Source: Branchiostoma floridae
Taxonomy: Eukaryota; Chordata; Leptocardii; Amphioxiformes; Branchiostomatidae
DNA length: 64,000 nt
Reading direction: 5' to 3'
Assembly (NCBI RefSeq): GCF_000003815.2
Contig: NC_049995.1
Coordinates: 116,845-180,844, forward strand
Of this stretch, positions 59,901-64,000 are shown piece after piece (position 1 is the stretch's first letter; each line of letters opens with the position of its first letter). The notes beneath the pieces were generated by a model. It saw only the letters and a program-made list of their open reading frames with translations. It had not been told where the DNA came from and searched no databases. Made by a program: the position numbers and the translations under genes.

Positions 59901-61068
59901 GGTTACAAAAAATACATGTAATGTACAGAACAAACAGGATACATACATTACATACACACAAAACAAACAAACAGTTGGCTGGTGACAAGCCATGCTTCAA
60001 CTGACCTGTACCTCTTTATTTCTTTCTTTTTCCTTTTTTTAACTTACTGATCACGTCTTATATTCATCTGGTGTTGTCTGACATGCAAGTGAGTCTAATA
60101 ATTTGTGCAGTGTTATCTGAATCTACTGTACTGTTACATGGTATTGTACTTTTTGAATAATGTCTATTCATAACAGTTACTGTTAATCATACTCCTTTCA
60201 TTTTACTAATTATGATAATTTGGACAAGGATGTTCAACTATAATTGTGTAATCAGACATGTATGAGAGACCAATCACATCAAAATTTATTTTTTTGGGCC
60301 AAACTAATCTTGGTTTTTGGATTCACTATTTTTGTGTGGATGACTTCTGCAAGGACATAGATTGTTGCTCATTTAAACTCATGAAAACTTTTTGCACGCT
60401 CACTCCAGTTTTGAGGTTCTTAGGGGATGTCATCTATATACATGCATGTAATAAAATCAATATCATCGTACATGTAAAAGAATTACAGTGATAATTTTGT
60501 CATCAAATCTAAAAAATGGAACGGAACTCACCTTTGAGAAGTTATTTTGTGGCTGATGAATTCAAAACAGTCACAGGATATTGAAGATTTCTTTTGAACA
60601 ACCAGTAAATACTGTCTTTGTATCAGAGCTAACTGGAGTGCTGCGTATGTAGCCAATGTATTACTAAGTAATGATTGTTAATGTTTGTTGTTTGGGTAAA
60701 AGAAATCTCCAATATCCTAATGTTTTACCGAATCTAATGTAACTTCAAAAACAATCATGTTTACTTGCATGGATACATGAATTTGTGTTTGATCCCTTTC
60801 CCTACAGCTGTATGAAGAAGCCCTGGCCCTGTGTTTACAGACCTACGGAGAGAACCACATCCTGACCTCCCGACTCTACATCAATGTGGGCATCTACTAC
60901 GAGGACAGGGGGCAGTACAGGGACTCCTACAAACACTTCAAGAAGTGGTACGAGACGTGTCTGGTCGTGTTTGGTCCCGACCACCCCAAGACAAAGCGAG
61001 CCGCGGGGACGCTGGAAGAGCCGTTATACCGTAGGGTACGGCGGATGGACGAACGGGGGGAACTGTAG
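47993..61068 (+). CDS. TPR protein with NACHT-type winged-helix start (12 exons, 5' end not found)
   Basis: Exons: 47993-48165, 48578-48731, 49642-49756, 50805-50933, 51674-51792, 52811-52943, 53794-53913, 54618-54785, 56649-56729, then alternative last exons 58491-58745 or 60808-61068. All junction phases agree. The first exons read V-L-E-R-F-E-E-E-N ... L-L-E-C-S-N-T-G-L-L-E-T-E-L-L and L-D-F-Y-H-R-S-L-S-K-A-V. This looks like the winged-helix segment that follows NACHT ATPase domains in nephrocystin-3 and TTC41-like proteins. The rest is helical repeats ending in a TPR module with G-E-N-H-I-L-T-S-R-L-Y and G-P-D-H-P-K-T-K-R. A NACHT domain would be expected further 5', but none is seen between 46.8 and 48 kb. 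Either the histone cluster lies inside an intron of this gene, or the gene is 5'-truncated. It is probably a scaffold; the role is unknown. Confidence 0.8.
48849..49124 (-). mobile_element. 5S rRNA-derived SINE
   Basis: On the minus strand the head (from 49124) reads TACGGCCGCGTGGCGCG, then CTCGGAAGTTAAGCAAC and GTGCTTGGATGGGGGACC. These are the landmarks of 5S rRNA, including its internal promoter region. A tail follows with GGACGTAAAACGGGGGTCCC, matching GGACGTTAAATGGAGGTCCC in the tRNA-headed SINE at 6271-6722. The 3' end is an (ATT)n run at 48849-48872. It lies in an intron of the TPR gene. Confidence 0.8.
49811..50030. mobile_element. Foldback MITE
   Basis: Ends TGTAACGCTAGTTCA and its near complement (50016-50030). 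Further matched inner segments (CCTATATCCGTT / AACGGATATAGG; TCAAGTCGACGG / CCGTTGACTTGA) make most of the element one long hairpin. A second copy is at 63100-63309. No coding frame. It lies in an intron of the TPR gene. Confidence 0.75.
50490..50660. repeat. Interstitial telomere repeats (CCCTAA-type)
   Basis: Many CCCTAA units, partly in register and partly degenerate, in an intron of the TPR gene. The strand is opposite to the tract at 10358-10537. Confidence 0.8.
51100..51293 (-). mobile_element. tRNA-derived SINE, diverged copy
   Basis: Minus strand: A-box-like GTGGCAACGGCAGAGTG, B box GGTTCGAATCC, then CTTGGGAGAAGCACTTTGCA and GGACGTTAAATTGGAGGTCCC. It is the same family as 6271-6722, 5' part only. 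Confidence 0.7.
52352..52745. other. CpG-rich intronic block
   Basis: A stretch clearly richer in CG dinucleotides than its surroundings, in an intron of the TPR gene. Frames stay open for 130-140 codons, but none has recognised domains. It may be a repeat insertion or a small unmethylated island. Confidence 0.35.
54618..54785 (+). CDS. TPR exon at the head of the 75-bp tandem array
   Basis: A phase-0 exon of 56 codons, F-K-L-A-K-T-R-M-Q-L-A-F ... ending D-G-N-K-H-I-D-L-A-M-E-T-F-K-Q. The last 15 codons and the donor (CAG then GTCAGT) are the founder sequence of the array that follows. The frame joins 53913 upstream and 56649 downstream without a shift. Confidence 0.85.
54737..55858 (+). repeat. 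75-bp tandem array containing the exon end and its splice donor, about 14 extra copies
   Basis: Donor-like GTCAGT sites lie at 54786, 54861, 54936, 55011, 55086, 55161, 55236, 55311, 55386, 55461, 55535, 55610, 55685, 55759 and 55835, mostly 75 apart. Each unit is 45 nt that would encode D-G-N-K-H-I-D-L-A-M-E-T-F-K-Q, bounded by GGGCAG on the left and GTCAGT on the right, plus a 30-nt spacer with stops. Copies differ by few point changes (GATGG/GACGG, GACCTG/GATCTG, ACATTC/ACGTTC), so the expansion is recent. Confidence 0.95.
57302..58430. repeat. 60-bp minisatellite, about 19 copies
   Basis: Unit GTACATCACTCCTGTACAGA CTGTTACCTG plus TACACACACACCTACATGAT TGTGTACAAT (60 bases), highly uniform from 57842 to 58420 and more varied at the left. 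It lies in the intron just before last exon A. Because 60 is divisible by three and the unit lacks stops in several frames, long false frames appear on both strands. Confidence 0.97.
58491..58745 (+). CDS. Alternative last exon A of the TPR gene
   Basis: Phase-0 acceptor (CCACATCAG), 84 codons and a TAA stop. It encodes L-Y-Q-Q-S-L-R-Q-C-L-E-C-Y-G-E-N-H-I-L-T-S-R-L-Y and Y-G-P-D-H-P-K-T-K-R-A-E-G-T-L-Q-E-D-F-Y-R. It is a clear paralogue of exon 60808-61068. A poly(A) signal lies at 59577-59582. Confidence 0.85.
   Translation: MYQQSLRQCLECYGENHILTSRLYINIGIFYEDLQQYEKAYRHFQKWYTACYEVYGPDHPKTKRAEGTLQEDFYRSIAQQLDGE
59146..59289 (+). mobile_element. LINE remnant (C-terminal reverse-transcriptase tail)
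   Basis: The frame reads S-F-Y-S-N-S-F-F-P-G-T-V-K-L-W-N-S-L and ends in a stop. S-F-F-P-R-T-x-x-x-W-N-S-L is the typical C-terminal signature of CR1/L2-like LINE proteins. Only about 47 codons remain, inside the 3' UTR of the exon-A transcript. Confidence 0.7.
59577..59582 (+). terminator. Poly(A) signal after last exon A
   Basis: AATAAA about 830 bases after the stop of exon A, before exon B. It would allow transcripts to end with exon A. Confidence 0.55.
60808..61068 (+). CDS. Alternative last exon B of the TPR gene
   Basis: Phase-0 acceptor (TTCCCTACAG), 86 codons and a TAG stop. It encodes L-Y-E-E-A-L-A-L-C-L-Q-T-Y-G-E-N-H-I-L-T-S-R-L-Y and F-G-P-D-H-P-K-T-K-R-A-A-G-T-L-E-E-P-L-Y-R. 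The E-P-x-Y-R end seems closer to the usual family ending than exon A, so B is probably the ancestral end (inference). Confidence 0.85.
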   Translation: MYEEALALCLQTYGENHILTSRLYINVGIYYEDRGQYRDSYKHFKKWYETCLVVFGPDHPKTKRAAGTLEEPLYRRVRRMDERGEL

Positions 61069-63099
61069 GGCCACAGTAGGGGTTTGTTTATGCTGAAGTT
61101 AGGCGCTTGCTTTGTCAGACACTGACAAAAAGTTTGAGTTAAAATATTTGTGCGCCATACATTGTTTCTAAAAAAAAACAGCACGTTTTTATGTAATAAC
61201 AGTAATAAGATTGGGTATTCATCATCATATGGCCTCTTTTGGTCAATATTGACCATGGTAAAATCCTAATTGATATCAGCCCTACAGCGTCGACTGTGGT
61301 TTAACAGTCTTATACGAGAATGACAGTCTCTGCCACATGTATATTATTTGATATTACATGATTGGATATTACATTATGGAAAAGTCAAGTCAAAATCTGT
61401 CGTGACATCAGGAACACTTCTTAAGAATTTTAGTTTTGAAAGTCTTTTTTAAAAGGTGATTGATTAGTATTTAATAAGGGTAGTATAAAAACATCTATAC
61501 TGTCAAGGTGTCACATTTGTATGCTAAAAATTAGCTAAAAGTTTAGGATGTATGTAAATATGATGTTTTTACATTGATAAATGAACATGTTTATTTTTCA
61601 AGCACCTTCCCCTTTACTATGCAACTTATTGCAATCACACAGTATTGTGCAATTGGTATTGATATGTCCAGACTATAGTTTGCTATTGGTGGACTTAGAA
61701 TTAGTTAACCAATCAGAGCAGTGCTAGGTAATTTGTGTACATAGTGGTGGGTTGGACTGGAGAAATGTTTTCAGAATAATTGATCCATGTTAGCTACAAA
61801 AAAAGGACAAAGAAATCAAAATGTAAATTGGAAATTGTTACTTTTGATAGAAATATCAACAAACATTAGGTAAGAGGTGCTTCATCCATTCTGTAGTTAA
61901 AATAATCATGAACCAGGACTACACCAATGTGATTAATTGGTTCTTTTTAGTTTGTGCGCTAAGGATGTACAAATGCACATGACCCATATCATTGGGTGCC
62001 TTGTAGAAATGTGGACATAATGTGAATATTATAATGACAAAGATACGTGCAGTCGTTAACAAAAACACACAGTAACAACATCAAGGCCAAGAACAATATA
62101 TACTAAGTGCAAGTCATGCCTCTGCTGCAATATGTGAAAAATCATGTATATTTTTCTTAACTTGCCCATCCTAAGACACGTCCTATTGTTAAATGTGTTG
62201 TATTAATGGTTGCCATTAGTGCCTCAGGTCTGTATTGAAAGTTTGATATGAATATTTCTGTGTAGTTAGAAGTACACTGTACTGGTGTACCGTTCTGTTG
62301 ATAATCAATTCAACATCAGGTATTTTTCAGTCTTGTAGTTTTGATGAGAAGCAGAGGATTTCATGGATAGTTTGTGGAAACATTTTATAATATGGGATCA
62401 GAATATAACATGGCATTATTATTAGATATGCAGTTTGGTTTTCCAACTTGGGAGCTTGACTCTGATTGTTTTTTTTTCACTGTATAAAAAGTATATTGAT
62501 TTCACATCCCGTTACAGGATGCGTCAGAGATTTTCTGTGTTGTCATTTCTTTGAGACACTCTTAATCGGAAACACAGCATCAAGTTCTTAAACTAGATCT
62601 TATCACATCAGCTATTACATTCAGGCAAAGTCAAACACAAAGAATCATTGTGCTAGTAATTATGGTAAGTAAAACAAGTTGATTCATGCCTATTATTATT
62701 AATTATAATAGTAAAATGTGCATCATGCGCCACGAGATACAATGAGAGAGAACTGGTTTATTTAAACACACAATTTCAGGTACAAGATGATAGTCCGAGG
62801 ACTAAATTGTCTCATACGATGTACTTAAGAGACTGGCGCTTAAGAGTGTAATGAAACACCCTGCCTAAGTGCATAAATCTCATAATAATCACCAACATTC
62901 ACATTTGATTAAACTGCACAACTTGAAAGTGTGGATCTCCAAACACACACAGAAGATTCAAATGTAAAATCAAAATATGTCGAAGTCGAAAGCCTGGGGG
63001 AAAAGACGCCAGGTCAATTGGATCCTACGGACATAGCGACTCTAGTCGGGCTCGCAAGCACGCACGCACAATTAGCAAACATTTGCAAGGCCTGCATGA
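61069..63099. other. 3' flank of the TPR gene and intergenic DNA
   Basis: AT-rich DNA. A perfect 16-bp palindrome TGGTCAATATTGACCA lies at about 61240-61255. No clear AATAAA follows exon B closely, and no gene is seen. Confidence 0.4.
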
Positions 63100-63309
63100 T
63101 GTAACTCTAGTTAACTTTTATCCGCAAGGTAACCTATATCCGTTGTTTAAGAAAAGATGTTTAGGGATATCAAGTCGAATTTGGAATTAAAATATTTCGA
63201 AAATAGTGCAATTTGAAACAACTGTCCGTCGACTTGATGTCCACAAATATCCCGTTTTTAGACTATCGGATATAGGTTACCCAGCGGATAAAGGTGAACT
63301 TGCGTTACA
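63100..63309. mobile_element. Foldback MITE, second copy
   Basis: Ends TGTAACTCTAGTTAAC and GAACTTGCGTTACA. It shares CCTATATCCGTTGTTT, ATATCAAGTCGA and CGGATATAGGTT with 49811-50030. The flanks contain ATGA on both sides, but no convincing target duplication. Confidence 0.75.
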
Positions 63310-63383
63310 TATGATTCTGCTGTCGAAGCCGAGACAAAAACGCACTGACTCGCGCTGTATCGGCGCTTACGTCAACGGACTGG

Positions 63384-63455
63384 AATCCGGAAGTGATCTG
63401 ATGACATCAAAAAGTCCCCTAAAACGTCACCCCTGCCCTGAGGCAGCCATGACAG
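63384..63455 (+). promoter_or_regulatory. Possible promoter and first coding exon
   Basis: CCGGAAGTG at 63387-63395 is an ETS-type motif common in housekeeping promoters, and TTACGTCA lies just upstream. An ATG at 63449 (after GGCAGCC) is followed by ACAG and GTGCGTAAG, a good donor at 63456. The first exon would contribute only M-T plus one base. No later exon is visible before the window ends. Confidence 0.35.
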
Positions 63456-64000
63456 GTGCGTAAGGCCCTAATGTTTCCCTTCCTTTATTAGCGAACACAG
63501 TGTGGTATTTAAAGACCAATCCATTCGTCATTTTTCCACTCAGCTTTGTAAATTCTGGCGCACACACAGAATACTTAGAAGAAGATTTAAGATAAATATT
63601 GATGATGGCTGAGTAATTCCCTAACATTACATGGCTGTAGTAATGCACAGCGTTCATATATCTGGTTCAAAGTTTTCCCTCGTCTTTCTTTACATTGGTT
63701 TTCTGAAAATGACGTAAGATCAGCAAGAAGCGGTAAGCTATTACTAACACACTAAGTCAAACCATTCTGCGTCTATGTGTCCCCAATATACAAGGTCATT
63801 CTGTTACCCGTAACGTCATGTTTGTTTCAGTGATATCATAACTTACCGCTACTATTGTGTATATAACGTTACTACCTTACCATTTCAGTATACATAACTT
63901 GAATTTTAAGCATACGTCTTTTGAAATATTACTTCAAAAGTTGGCCCATTTTTATTGTCCTTCATCGCATACAACACCATTCCATAACGATGTCACAAGT
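63456..64000. other. Window end, no gene features seen
   Basis: AT-rich DNA, possibly the first intron of a gene starting at 63.4 kb. Confidence 0.35.

Overview
The window is animal nuclear DNA with short exons, long AT-rich introns and many small mobile elements. The best fit is an invertebrate chordate, most likely amphioxus (Branchiostoma). This is inferred from the mix of EGF/SEA, CUB/discoidin, LRR and NACHT-TPR type genes, a tight histone quintet and tRNA- and 5S-derived SINEs. No species call can be proved from the sequence alone.

Layout. 1-12.9 kb (+): the 3' half of a multi-exon membrane protein with calcium-binding EGF repeats, a SEA domain, two more EGF-like units, a transmembrane segment and a cytoplasmic tail. 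Its introns hold a piggyBac-like MITE, a second TIR element with a SINE inside it, and degenerate telomere repeats. 13.4-14.2 kb (-): a seven-finger C2H2 protein. 14.8-18 kb: a small TIR element and a LINE remnant. 18.3-19.2 kb (-): a secreted LRRNT-LRR-LRRCT protein with possible non-coding 5' exons up to 21.6 kb. 23-24 kb: LINE debris and microsatellites. 24.8-32.5 kb (-): a ten-exon gene encoding CUB, F5/8C, a mucin stalk, a transmembrane segment and a short tail. It is preceded by an assembly gap (100 N). 34-41 kb: a large minisatellite, a poorly understood plus-strand transcription unit and a TIR element with an internal minisatellite. 43.2-46.8 kb: a histone cluster, H3(-) H1(-) H4(-) H2B(-) H2A(+). 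H3, H4 and H2A are intact, H1 is cut off after its globular domain, and H2B lacks its normal last residues and 3' stem-loop. An orphan histone stem-loop lies at 47.4 kb. 48-61 kb (+): a TPR gene whose first visible exon looks like the winged-helix region that follows NACHT domains. It ends in two duplicated, mutually exclusive last exons. 63.4 kb: a possible promoter and first exon of another plus-strand gene.

Most striking is 54.7-55.9 kb. There, the end of a TPR exon plus its splice donor has been amplified about 14 times as a 75-bp unit. Each unit is an in-frame 45-nt block flanked by AG and GT, followed by a 30-nt spacer.
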